In this document: positions 48,102 through 59,995 of the stretch, one piece after another
How the letters are laid out: each line of letters opens with the position of its first letter
How positions within the stretch are numbered: the stretch's first letter is position 1
Assembly: GCA_032629725.1 (NCBI GenBank)
Contig: JAFEVB010000008.1
Span: 1,054,001-1,118,000, forward strand
Source: Gremmenia infestans
Lineage: Eukaryota > Ascomycota > Leotiomycetes > Helotiales > Hamatocanthoscyphaceae
Length of the DNA stretch: 64,000 bases
Reading direction: 5' to 3'
Made by a program: the position numbers and the translations under genes
Notes under the pieces: generated by a model
The model's database searches: none
Told to the model about the DNA's origin: nothing
What the model saw: only the letters and a program-made list of their open reading frames with translations

Positions 48102-49515
48102 TCAATTTTGCCAAACTGCGTCTTGACTGTCACCACCGCCCATATATACATGCCTGTCTAGGTAGGAGCCTGATGCTGACGTGAGGGAACTGTCATGTGG
48201 ACCGAGGCTTGTAGAGCTTCCTGGCGGGGAAGAGTAATGCGAGGAGCTGTACGACGCCTGTCTTGACGGCAGTTCGGAAGCGCGAGAAGTAATCCTCGCA
48301 GCCCCTTGGTCCCCATTGTAACTTTGAGGTCTGAAATCAACCGTTTCAATATCGAAGCGCTTTGAACAGCCATCCTCCATGTGTCTGTGGAAATGTCAGT
48401 AAACATTCTTTAGTGTAGATAGTGAAATTTTTGACGGACCTTCTGAGCGTATCTTTCCTTGCGAAATACCTGCTACAGTAATCGCATCGATGATTTCGCT
48501 GTTTCATGTGAACACTTTGGTGGTGTCTCTGCAAGTCTGTCTTCCGGACAAACTTCTTGTTGCAATCTTTCAACGGACACGGAAATGGGTACTCGCGAGT
48601 CGCATCATGAGTTTCCATGTGAGCTTTGAAGTTGTAGCTTCGGCCAAATAACTTCCCACAACCTTTCACATGGCATTGAAAGTTTGCATCTTCCTTGGTT
48701 GTGAGTTTCCGTGGCTGTCTCGTTCTTGCGATAGTATTGGGACCCCGTCGTGGGCCTTGAGATCCAGAGCCAGAACGTTCTCGGCTCTCAGAGCGCCTGT
48801 CGTATGGTGGAATCGGCAAAGATGAGATAGATGGAAGATCCTGAGGCCCAGAGTATTCGATTTTTGGCCAACCCATAGGGGAATGTTGGTCTTGGTAGAA
48901 AGTTGCGTCGAGACTTCCCGGGTATGGACTAGTAGAAGTAACGAGGTGACTAATTTGCGGCGAGTTCATAATCATAGACTCGCTGGCATTCACGTAATCT
49001 GAATGATCCTCCATTTTGATACGTGGGGTGTAAGAGTGGATAGATCCAGCTTGAGTGAAGACTTCAGAAGCTGGTGTCGAAGAAAAAGATGAGCGTTGGG
49101 ATGTGTTACCAGAAGGTGCTGGTGAAGCAGGAAGGGCTGTTGATTCAATGTTCTGAGTCGAATATATATCGTGACTGTACGCAGCTGATACTGCAGGATG
49201 GAATGGAGCAAAAGGATCATACTCTGCAGATAAGGCGTTAGGAGTAGATTGAGAGGATCTACGTTCATTACGATGTTGTAATGTTGTCGTCGGCCAGGTG
49301 TTGGTGGCTGTGGATGACGGGACCACAGGTGAAGTTTCAACAACAGATGCTCCGGACATTGTACATGAATATAGTCCTAAACCCTGGAGAGACTCCGTTG
49401 ATTTGTATGGTGAGTCACTTTGGGCAGGGGAAGGGTATTCGTAGAGTGGTTGTGGTGTTGAATTATATTGGAAAGGCGAGCTTGGTGAGCGGTTGGATTG
49501 CGGGGTCAGCTCCAT
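48102..49515 (-). CDS. C2H2 zinc-finger transcription factor
   Basis: Two exons, 49515-48440 and 48384-48102, encode 452 residues. The first 260 residues are Ser/Thr/Pro/Gln rich, as in activation domains. Three zinc fingers follow at residues 281-303, 313-336 and 344-365. The first two are C2H2; the third ends H360...C365, so it is C2HC. The intron (48439-48385) cuts the third finger between Arg359 and His360; its donor GTCCGT is weak, but the CACAG acceptor and exact frame support it. Without splicing, the third finger would lose its last two ligands. The target genes are unknown. It stands alone between two long intergenic regions, as regulators with large control regions often do. Confidence 0.9.
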
Positions 49516-50872
49516 CTCGAGGCTGGATGGAACAGAGAAGAATATGTAGCCTACGTGAAGGAGGTGATAAGATGACTAGTTGTTGGGAGGGGGGCTAGGC
49601 TGGGCCAGCCGAGTGATTGATCGAGAGATACGATGGATGTGCGAATCTGCTCCTGGGAAGGAAGTACGAATGAACTACTTGATTGGTACGTCGAACAACA
49701 GAGCAGCTGTTAGTGGTACAGTGGGCACGTCAAAGAGCCCCTGGATCTAGGCGGCGAGGAGGAAGTAATCCCGGTAACAATCCAACACGCAGTTAATAAG
49801 TACAGAGTACGAAGTAACAAGTCAAGGACTCGGGACGGAGTGCGGACTGAGTATGCAAAAGGAAGCGAGTGAGTGCCAGAGCGGATGGATGAATAGATGG
49901 ATGGTTTGCAGGAAGAGTATTAGGAATAGAATCTCGCACTCTCAAACAGGATCAGAAGGCAGATTTGAGGGAAAGCTGGGTCTTGAACAAGATGACAACA
50001 CGCCTACCGCCTACCGGGGTTAATGATAATAAGAAAGGCAATGACAATCCTGCTGTTTCCAAGGGTCGACGGCAGTGATCCAGTTGCAATACTAACCAGA
50101 TGAAGGAAGATGAGAGGAAGTGGTAGTTTCTTACTAGGTAGTGCACACAAGGCCAGCCACCCCGGCCACCAGGTTCAAGTGACCGCTATGGGCTGCAGGA
50201 GGGTGCATGTTGGTGGGAATCCGATGCAAAGGTACGGAGCTTCTTACCAGAGGGTCTGACGCTGAGCGGACGCACGTACATTACAGGGGATAGGGGAGAG
50301 ATGACAGGGAGCGATAGGACTGTAAACGGTGGCGGAGAGGTGGGGTGAGGTGAAGATGGGATGGGTCTGAGAGAGAGTGAGAGACGGGGACGGGCCACTT
50401 GGGGAGGACTCGCGAACAGGGACTGTATGCGATATGGGAGGAGGGGTGGGGTGGTCGTCGTCGTCGTGAATGCAGCCAGTAGGAGCACGCAAAAGTAAGT
50501 ATATAAGTACCTAGCGAGCTGAATCGATAGGCCAACAAGGCAGGCAGACAGGGCATCTACAAGTACTTACTGTATGAGGATAGTACTTTACGGACGTTCC
50601 TGTAGAGCAGAAACGTTAGAGCGTTGGGATGACTGTTCCAAGCGTGAGGCGGCGGATGATTTCAGCCAGCACTTGCCTCTATAGATGTAAATTTACCTAC
50701 AAAGTTATAAAAAGGTACACGCTAGAGAAATAGTGGGGAAAGTGGATCATAGAAATCAAGTGCGACGGCCCTATAGGACCTACATTTGGGGGCTGAAACG
50801 TTTGTTACTCGGTAAATTATTGAAGTATTTGGAAGATTAGGAAGATCTGCACAAGCAAGCCTTTGCTCATGC

Positions 50873-50903
50873 TACTCCGTACAGTACCAGTACTGTACTG
50901 TAC
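50873..50903. repeat. Cluster of fused TACTCCGTA and GTACAGTA/TACTGTAC motifs
   Basis: TACTCCGTA (50873-50881) runs directly into GTACAGTA (50879-50886), then two overlapping TACTGTAC copies (50891-50898 and 50896-50903). Both motifs recur through the window outside coding exons. The cluster lies 1.36 kb upstream of the zinc-finger gene start. Its role is unknown. Confidence 0.8.
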
Positions 50904-51060
50904 TACTGTAAGCGAGCAGTTTACCTTAATTGGTCTCCACCTCGTAGCTGCCCACGTTCTACTGGTTCCCACCACAGGTACGGAGAACAGACCAAGCACT
51001 GAAGATCAAGATAACCTCCGCTCCATACAGTAATACGGAGCAATGACTGCGCGGAGTGGT

Positions 51061-51077
51061 GTGATGTGATGTGATGT
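51061..51077. repeat. (GTGAT)3 short tandem repeat
   Basis: Three tandem GTGAT units and a partial fourth in the gene-poor region upstream of the zinc-finger gene. It is a simple repeat with no evident function. Confidence 0.85.
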
Positions 51078-54000
51078 GTATAAGCCCATATAGAGTGGAG
51101 AAATGGATGGCTTACAAATTTTGGCTTCGTACCTGACTCAGCAACAGCATAATTGATATATTTATATCTATGTGTATATTTATATACTATAATATACCAG
51201 TACAGTACTACACTTCTCACAGGGACCGATCACATTACACAGAACACTTTTCATTGTTAATACTGAAAATACATGCCAAAAGATATCGCTCCGGAATGAA
51301 GACACACCGGTCGGTGCCCAGGTACTTATCATAAGAGATTGCTTGCGCCATTTGCATTGACCCAATTAGGCCTTGCGGTGAGAAGAGGCGACGGGAATAA
51401 TGTCCTTCTGGTAACTCCGTACCTAGATCTGGTGGAGACTTCCTGATAGTAACTGCTGCAATTATGGTAAATTTACTTTTCTTCGTTATATCTAAGGTTC
51501 CAGCACCCATGATCGCCATCACCTACCCATGCCATGCAGGCATATTTCATGACTGGATATGCACAAGCATGGCTCCCCGGGAGATGAGCACGTTGACGGC
51601 TCCCGCAAGGTCATCCGGATCCGAATACTGTGCGGGCTATTTTCTATACGGAGATACGGAGTATCGTGGTTAGCAAGGTTTGTTTGCGCGGGCCTGACCA
51701 GACCTGCTTAGCCAGCCAGTACTTGTATACTTGTAATATCATTAGAGTTTGCCCACCAGGGCCGGCGTCAATCGAACCTGCTTCTTAGCCTTTTGCGACC
51801 CGACACGACAAGCGGGCCGTGTTCCTGGATTTGAGCTCTACTGTCCGTCGGGACCGACTGACTGGAATGACTGAGCTGCTTCGCCTCTTTGATATGCGAT
51901 GGATAGAAACATCAACATAACATCCCTCGAGGCCCTGAGGGTATCATCCTTCATTCCCAGCATAGCCTCGCATTTGTCCAAGATAAAACCGGCAGGTGTA
52001 TGGAGCCATAGATTACTAGCTATTATATAACTCTCCGGTATTGTACCATTGATTATCAGGAAGTTGAAACCATACCAGCCTTCTTCTGCAATTGCTCGTT
52101 CTCTATCGAATGGCGCTGAATCCATGAGACCTCTAGTTACTCCGTACCTTTTACGTATAGATCGGAATTTGAATAATTAAACTCTCCGTTTCCGAGCTCT
52201 CTCAGAATTGCCGTATACGATGTTCCATAATTGGCTAAATTTACGAAGTACGATAGCGAGCAAGAACTACCGAGTCCATCAAAACGCTCCACCAGTCTAC
52301 TCTACCCGTATGACTAGACCAGTGAAGTGCTCGAGTAGGACAGTAACGACTAGGGTTAAAAAGCACAATAACGATATGGTGAGCAGTATAATTTTAGAGT
52401 TAAACGTTTTAGTTTATAAATAGTGAAGTCTGTTACTCTTGTCCTAATCGGGTTCCAAACCACGAGCGATACCATACCCCATACAGTACAGTACCATAAC
52501 TTCGCAAAAAAAATTCTTCATTCGAGCATCTGTTCCCGAACGGTATACACCCAGCATTTGAAACCATGTTGTGTAACTTGTACGGAGTACTGTAACGTCA
52601 TGGCCGAAAATAGGAACTGCATGGAATGAAGCAAACCATCGACTTCTAGATTGCTGCATTATCTCGCTCTCGTAGAGAAACCCATCATTAATGCACGTCT
52701 CACATATTAAAGACGATCGATCACAAATGCCCAAAATGCGTACTGTACTGTAAGGAGGTGTCAAGCCAAGGTAAATATTTAAAACCCTGTAATTCCGGGG
52801 TTGTGCCCCTGGGTTAAACAGCCACGGCCGTTGGGGTGGTTTGTGCTGTGACCCTCTCTGTCCTGTTCCTGTACAGTAGCCACCGCCATCCATCCTCCAG
52901 GCATTTGTACGTAAATCATCAATTACACTACTTTCAGCGCTCCATCGCTTGCAGTCTCGACCAAGACGGTCGAGATGAAGGAGCAGGCAGCATGGAAGAA
53001 TGTCTGAGCAGCCGGACAAACCCCAGGCTTCCTCGATGGAAATACGAGTGAGTAATTGAAAACTCTTCCCTTCAGAAGCCGAACTGAATCTAGAACTTTT
53101 ACCTCCCTATGGCCCTAGTGCTTCAACTGCCGTAAACTACATCGGGTATGTCGAGGAGATGTGAGGATCTACACACAATACCGACCGCAGGTCGTACTGT
53201 AAATCCCGTGAGCTCCGTAAAGCCCGCTTCTTTTGATGCTTATCTAGAAGACCGAGCTCAGATCTCGGACGTCGTTCCGAGTTCTTGTTTGCTGCAGCAA
53301 GATAATATAGTTCCGGGGATCAAAGGTGATTCTCTATGCAGAGAGGAACAACACAAGGTTATCCCTGTTTCTAAAACCCTACACTCAAAGCATAAGCTAA
53401 TATCTATGTTTGGTGTTTTCGGCTACCCCAAAAGGACTTATCACTAGTTTCGCCGATTCATCAATGAGCGCCGTGATATTGTGGCTAATCAAGCCTAAAT
53501 AGGATCAGGGGATCTTATATAGAGAATAGCCACCATTCAATGGTATCAGGCCAGGTAAGAGGAGGCTGTAGGAATTGCTTGCATCAAGTGAGGATTCAAA
53601 TCGCATGCATGATGCACATAATCAGGCGCCTTTCTAGCTTTCGAACACCTCGTATCATTAGTCATCAATAGTCTAATCTCTGATATGATCCTCATCTTTA
53701 AATGGACGATAAAACAGTTGTGAAGGCTTATCATGTTGTACTTGTTGGCTATGAAAATGAAAATCTTAAAGTCTTAATAGACCTCGTTATGATAGAGATC
53801 TCCCCAGAACATAGTCACCATTGTATATTAAAAAAAGGCTTCCAACAGGATGGGAAAGGAGCTGCCACCACGGAGGAGGATTGCAAGGTCTCACAAGTTA
53901 TCGGTTCCAAACTACGTGTCCGCTCTGCGGAAGGAATATTGTGAATCACATACAGAACCCTCGGGTGAGAACACGAACCGTCAGGGATATGGAATATACA

Positions 54001-54180
54001 GGAGGGTATTTATAGAAGTTGTCAAGATAGCACAAGCTTCTTCCAGGCTAGCAAAATATCAAACGCCTGCTTGATGCTGGGAAAATCGGGGATATTGGCT
54101 GGGAGTGAAAGGACTACTACTCCAATAATGCAACCCGAACGCCTGTGGAGAAAAGAGAAAGACATCAAATAGAGACCGCC

Positions 54181-55653
54181 TTAATTATTGTAGTCTATAT
54201 CAGACTGGTCAAGTTTGTCGTCGCTCTGTAAAACCCTGTGACTTGTTAGACAAATAGTAGCATGATTAGACAAAGACCTACGAGTACTGCTTCACCAGCA
54301 CAGCTTCCCCTCCATTTTCCATATCGATGTTATAAACGTAAAAGGCACCATCACTTGTAACAAGCATAACCTGGGGGCTGCTGCTACTCATTGCCACAAC
54401 GCTTCGCAGAGGGGCACCTGTCGAATTCAAACCCATGCCTCCCTTTGGTAGTTTTATGAAGGCAAAATCTCGCATCGGCTCCCACATTTCGGTGACGGCT
54501 TGCGGTAGATATCCACCAACAACACCAGCTACACTTTTCCCCATTATCTGGGAAGATCTTCTAATCATGCTACCAAAGGTTCCACTGGGTTTTCTAGTAA
54601 CACCAGGAACTTCTGTAATTTCGCTACCAGGAGACGTTCCAGTGGTAGGAGATTCCGCACCGCTATCGAAGCTACGAGAACGGCTCCATCGGTCGTTCAT
54701 AGACCTTGGCGAGTCCGGCATGACGGCGGCAACACCTCCAAGCCGGAAGATGTGCACGGTGTCGGTAGTAGAAGAGACGCAGAGTAAGGTTGAACTTAGG
54801 TTGAAGGACATGCTGTAAATGGTCGAAGGATATGTGCCTCTTCGGAACTGGTATAGTTTTGTGCCTTTGGGAAGTGAGAAAACTCTGATGATTGTCCCAG
54901 TTACTGAGGCTGTCGCAAGCAATGTGCCTTCATTATTCAAGGCTATACAGGATAGCGGAGCTCGGTGGGCTTGCACAACGTTTAGTGCCTTGAGCTCCAC
55001 TGCGTCAAAGATCAAGACTGCTCCGGATGTTGGTGCAACGTAGGTAGATAGTGGCGGCGCGTGGGAAGGTCGAGTATCTCCCGTATCTTCTCTTGGCTTT
55101 GGCATCGGGTATGCAATGTAGCAGTTCTCTGACGAAGGGGCAAGAGCACATATGGCACTGGGATTCGGTGAAGTCTCGATCGTGTACAGAAGGCTCATAT
55201 TCGAAATATCGTAAAGGTATATTTCCTCCTCCAACACCACAGCGAGACGTTTTCGATTAAGGCGTACCGCCAGCACCGCAGATGGAAATGTGAGCTCACA
55301 GATAATGGAAGAGCGCTACACCAATGTTAGTATAAATACCATTCGAAGAGCCTTCAAGAATTCGCATGTGCAGGAAGGGGTACAAGGTTCTACCTTTGTA
55401 TTTTGAATGACCAACCGCCTTGGAGACAGTATGAGGGCAACGAGTGACGTGGAGAAGAGCATCTCAATGATAGTCACATTTCCGTCATCGCTGCTGAATA
55501 TCTTTGCGAAGGGATCTGTATGGTATATCCGGAAACCTTTCGAGGTACCTGGCAGAGCTTTTAGTCCAGGGCTTCAGGATCGGGTCAAGGCAAGGTCTTA
55601 CCAACGGCCAGGCAGCCGTAGTCCTGATTGAAGGTGACAAAATTCATAGCCAT
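54181..55653 (-). CDS. atg18: Autophagy-related PROPPIN Atg18
   Basis: Atg18 is a seven-bladed WD protein that binds PI3P and PI(3,5)P2 and works with Atg2 in autophagosome growth and in vacuole size control. Exons are 55653-55602, 55548-55394, 55315-54282 and 54235-54181, 431 residues. The start MAMNFVTFNQDYGCLAVG with TSKGFRIYHTDPF is diagnostic. The lipid-binding FRRG motif is at residues 226-229, in YQFRRGTYPSTIYSM. A Ser-rich loop between blades precedes the block PQAVTEMWEPMRDFAF. I added a last exon because homologues continue after KQYS; a GTAGGT donor and CACAG acceptor give the acidic tail VLQSDDKLDQSD. Without it the protein would stop after KQYS. It is divergent from the TYW4 gene. 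Confidence 0.93.
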
Positions 55654-56126
55654 AGTATATTTGCCGCTGTCTACCGAGGAAAGAGTAGAGTCGTTGCAGG
55701 AAGGAAGGATTGTCGTTGCGCTCGTTACACAAGCAGCGTGTTGTCCCGCGAGTCTCGGTCTCGTGGATGGAGGGTCTGAGGGAGTATGAGGCTATACGAA
55801 ATGCAAAGCTTTTGCAGGGTCGATGAGGCTCTCTTGTACTTGTAGTGAGTAGTCCATTTGGGGTTGACTCACTTGCTATTCCGTGAATGTTCGCAACATG
55901 AGAGCAGAAGTAGCGGGCAGCTGTTAGGAGGTTTGGCGGGGTCTTGAAGCTTCCTCCCCAAAGAGGCTTAGTCTACAACCCTAAATTTACAGTCAAGTCA
56001 CAACCTTGTCCACCTCCACTATGAAAATTCATGTTCATGTTAATCTTCCAGGTCTGCGTTCTGAAAATGCAACTTACGTGAAATTTCATTTACCCAGTAC
56101 TTAAATTTCACGCTTTAGATCCAGCC
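55654..56126. promoter_or_regulatory. Bidirectional promoter of atg18 and the TYW4 gene
   Basis: A 473-bp gap between two divergent start codons, with no gene. It should carry both promoters. Confidence 0.55.
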
Positions 56127-59100
56127 ATGGTTACTCTCAAGGCAGCGGCATCTGCCCCATCGCAGATTGAAGACGATGCAATTATGGGCGTGAGAAATCC
56201 GCCTATCACCTATACATTATAGCATCTACTGACTACCAACAGACAAACAATAGCAGCATTGTCTCAAAACGCAGTGTAGAACGCCTCTATTTTCCTAATG
56301 AACCTCATTTCTTTCGCTATTTCGTCAAGAAACCCCAAAGGCGTTCACCCTTGATAAACAGGGGCTATTGGCTAAGGTAGTATATCGATTTCTTGCTCTC
56401 TTTCTTCGTGTTTAGGCTGATTGACTTGAATCGGGATTAGAATGAGATGTATTGATCACGTTGTCCGTAAATTCTTGGAAGAACCATCCAAGTCTCGAAA
56501 GATTATAGTTAATTTGGGGTGTGGATAGTGAGTACGGTATATAATATCATAATAACCAGGGATGATAACTTGCGAATAGCGACCCGCTTTCCTGGCAATG
56601 TCTTTCCAGATATCCAGCTTTGTGTAACAATGTCTCATTTGTCGACATTGACTACAAGGAGCTTATGCTCAAGAAGCGTGATATGGTGATTCGTACACCT
56701 GAGCTAAAGGAGGTCTTCACAAACGTCGAAATATTGGAAGGGGATATTTTACTTCGCAGCGATCAATACCTGCAAATCGGATGCGATTTAAGAGACCTTG
56801 GCACTCTCGATAAGGCTCTCGCTTCAGCATTTGATTTCCAAGGAATTGAAATTTTGTTCGTGGCGGAAGTCTCCATAACTTATATGGATGCACACTATGC
56901 AGACAATTTGATAGAATGGGCAAGCAAATTTCAAGGTAAGAACAGCGCCTCAGACGAATGAACTCGACAAGAGCTGACAATATTTCAGCTCGCTTTTGCC
57001 TCCTGGAACAACTTCTACCCGAAGGAATAAGCCATCCTTTTGCTCGGTCTATGATGGCACATTTCCAAAAGTTGAAGACGCCACTGAAAGCCGTCGAGAA
57101 GTATCCAACCCTCTCCACTCAGCAGCAACGCTTTCATGCTAGGGGCTGGAAACATGTTTCAGCACGCAATCTTTGGGAGTTATGGGGCTCGCCAGACTTT
57201 CTGAGCTCACGGGACAGAATGGCCCTAGACGCCGTTGAGAACTTCGATGAATATGAAGAACTCGCTCTTTTCGGCTGCCATTATGTCCTGCTAGTTGCAG
57301 ATAATATCAAATCTGCTGCGATAGAGCATCTTCACCGCACAGAAATAAAACTGGGAGCTCCAGTTTCGTCTATACAGATGGAGACACAGTATTCCGAGTC
57401 TCCGAAGGGATGTGGCCATAGGCGATTTGCTGCTGGTCTACCTCTAAAGAGTAATCGAACTTCGGTCAGAATTGGTAACCTTGGCGGTGCGGGTTCGGAG
57501 ACAAGGAGTGACTCTTGTGATATATATGCAGATAATCTACATGTTGACCCTCATCCAGAAGCCTGGAAATCCCAGTCTTGTCCATCTAAACGCCAGTGCC
57601 ATACTATTACCGATCTCGGTGATGCAGGCTCGTTACTTTGCGGTGAGTAACCCGTTCTCCATCTCTTATTCCAAATCCTTACAATGAGTTCAGGCGGCCG
57701 AACCTCCCCGGACAATGCTTTGAAGGACTGTTGGCTCTATCACAAATGTGAGTACTTACAGTTTGTTATTGTTTTTGGGAAAATATAGCTCGGAAGGAGC
57801 AAACAGACGACACCGATAGACTTTCAAATGCAAGGCGCCCACAGACATAGTTTCCTAATGTTTTGTAGGGGTTGACCAATGGGAACGCGTCGATGATCTT
57901 CCGTCGCCTCTATACCGACATCAAGCTGTGAATGTCGGTCACGGCGTTCTCATCTCTACAGGAAGAGTCAGTTCCCGAGCCATCTCTTCTGGTTACCATC
58001 TTTGGAGCCGCCGATTCGGTTGGATGGAGTGTAATCTTCATGGCGACGTACCTCCCCCAACGTTTGGAGCAACACTGCTTGCATTCGATACGGGCATGAC
58101 ATTGGATACATCTACAATAAAACGTGGTATTGTTGCAGGAGGGATGTTAGCAGATGCCGTTGTCCAACGGGGAATCTGGGAATGGGAACTGGACCATGAT
58201 GCCCAGCATCCGAATCTGCGCTTCCAGCGATCTTCATTGTTTCCCGACAATTCGGAGCACCATCAGTATCTCGCTCGGTTTGGTGCTAATGTGGTTAATT
58301 ACAGAAACAATACGTACGTCTTGGGCGGTGTCATACAAGATAAATTGTTAGGTGTATCTGACGAAATTTGTGCCATCGATGCACAGGGCTCGTTTCATAC
58401 CATTCCGAGAACTGAAGATGACCAGGCTCCTAGACCGTTATTAGTGGGAGCAACAATCATAGCAACGAATAACAGTATATTGGTTATGGGAGGTGGAGCC
58501 ACCTGCTTTAGTTTCGGGACGTTTTGGTAAGACAAATCAGCAATCCAATTCGTTTCCTATTCAACGTTCTGGAAGCCTCTAATCCACAGATTTCCCGAAC
58601 CTCAGGGACAACTCGTGGCTCTTGGGCTATTTTCCCCGCAATCTTGAGTTCTATTGAAGAAGCACTGCTGATTTTCCATTCCATGTAGGAACAAAGGGTG
58701 CTATACCCTGAGTCCGAGCTCGAGCTCGGATTCCTCAGATGCCTTTGGATTTGTCAAAACAATAGCGCCTCAACCGCCAATTATCGGTATCCAAACGTCT
58801 GTACCAACTAAGCACACAAGCGCTAAGCTAACAACTGTCCATCGAATGAGGATCATGTCCCCAGAGGACTTCGATCAGATCCTCCAGACAGCTGTCCCTG
58901 TCATTCTCGAGGGCTTGGCTATTGGCTCTTGTACCGAAAAATGGACCGACGAGTATCTGAAGGAGACTGTAGGGCCTGAGCGCGAGGTAAATTCTGTGAG
59001 TAAGTCACCAGTTCTACTTCGGACATCTCAGGAGTGATTCTCCCTCTAGCCTTGTTTTTGAGAGTCGATTTCTCCTAAGAAAATGTCTCAACCCCTGTGC

Positions 59101-59995
59101 AACATTGTCCCAACTCCAATTTTGACCATGCCAGGCAAGACTGACTCTGATATTTCGGCATAGGTTCCAGCCTAGTTCCTAAACTTCGAGTTGACACCCA
59201 CAGGTTATTGTTCATCAATCCGAATCATCTTATCTTGACTTCGCCACAAAGAACTTCAAATATATCACAATGGGATTCGGAAAATTCGTAGACTCAATCA
59301 GCAACCAGGGAAAACTCTACCTGCGAAGCCTATCAGCACAGAGCCCAACAGACACCCCTTCTGATCTGAGTAAAGACTACCCCACACTCTCTGCTGACTT
59401 CAATCTACCAAAGGAGTTGGAGTACGTCACGAATAACTCGCATAGCGCCCCGTTGCGTATCGCTGGTCCAGTAACAATGTCTGTATCCTCATTTCACTCC
59501 TCATAAATGGATACTTATTAATGTAGGTGGCTGCATTACGATGTCATGGCGAACGTGCTCTGTCAAATTCGAGGTCAGAAGAGATTGGTTCTATTCCCAC
59601 CACATGATATTATGCACCTTGGTTTTGAGCCTGGTGCCTCAAGTTCGAGTATCAATGTCTTTGAACATCTTCAAGATCCCTACCTCTCGGTCACACACCC
59701 CTACGAAGCAATTCTCGAGCCGGGGGATATACTCTTCATTCCCTCGTTGTGGTTACATACGGCAAAACCCGAGACGGGTGCGAGCGTCGCGGTCAATGTC
59801 TTCTTCCGGGACCTGAAGACTGGTTATGGAGTAGGAAGAGATGTGTATGGAAATAGAGACCTGCAGCCCTATGAAAAGGGAAGGCAGGACATTAAGAAGA
59901 TCATCAAGGCCTTCGACAAGTTGCCGAAAGCTGTCCAAAATTTCTATCTGCAAAGACTAGCTGCAGAATTTCAGCAGAAGTCTCTCAATATCTGA
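56127..59995 (+). CDS. ppm2: tRNA wybutosine-synthesizing protein 4 (Ppm2/TYW4: methyltransferase, Kelch, JmjC)
   Basis: TYW4 completes wybutosine at position 37 of tRNA(Phe) by SAM-dependent methylation and methoxycarbonylation. Ten exons: 56127-56189, 56243-56376, 56441-56527, 56580-56935, 56989-57642, 57694-57747, 57869-58526, 58689-58986, 59204-59478 and 59527-59995, 1015 residues in continuous frame. An LCMT-type methyltransferase leads (VERLYFPNEPHFFRYF, VNLGCGYDPLSWQ, FVDIDYKELMLKKRDM, FVAEVSITYM). A Kelch-like beta-propeller occupies the middle (VLISTGR, IVAGGM, TYVLGGV, ILVMGGG). A JmjC domain ends the protein, with HYD in WLHYDVMANVLCQIRGQKR and the later histidine in LWLHTA. The 217-nt eighth intron and the 48-nt ninth (GTCTGT donor) are the least certain joins. 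A naive reading splits this gene into four or five. Confidence 0.95.

Larger units (their letters stand above)
49516..54180. other. Gene-poor region, 4.7 kb
   Basis: The first kilobase is presumably promoter and leader of the zinc-finger gene. It contains purine-rich DNA (49.5-50.4 kb) and a CGT run near 50458. From 50.8 kb the DNA is richer in A/T and carries a dense set of TACTCCGTA and GTACAGTA motifs. Frames at 52125-51838 (95 codons), 53019-52444 (191 codons) and 53702-53944 have no recognisable products and no splice partners. I see no transposon. Confidence 0.45.

Noticed and set aside
51740..51810. tRNA-like B-box on the minus strand (GGTTCGATT)
   Set aside because: The flanking bases do not form a five-pair stem, and no A-box lies upstream.
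51838..52125. 95-codon frame starting MDSAPFDRERAIAEEGWYG
   Set aside because: It looks more protein-like than its neighbours, but no family, promoter or further exon could be recognised; left as unproven.
52444..53019. 191-codon open frame, minus strand
   Set aside because: Length is notable, but the composition (many Cys, Arg, Ser), lack of any motif and the enriched short motifs inside it argue against a gene.
53702..54074. Possible gene remnant between the zinc-finger and atg18 regions
   Set aside because: Three overlapping short frames in different phases with no recognisable similarity; nothing positive supports a gene.
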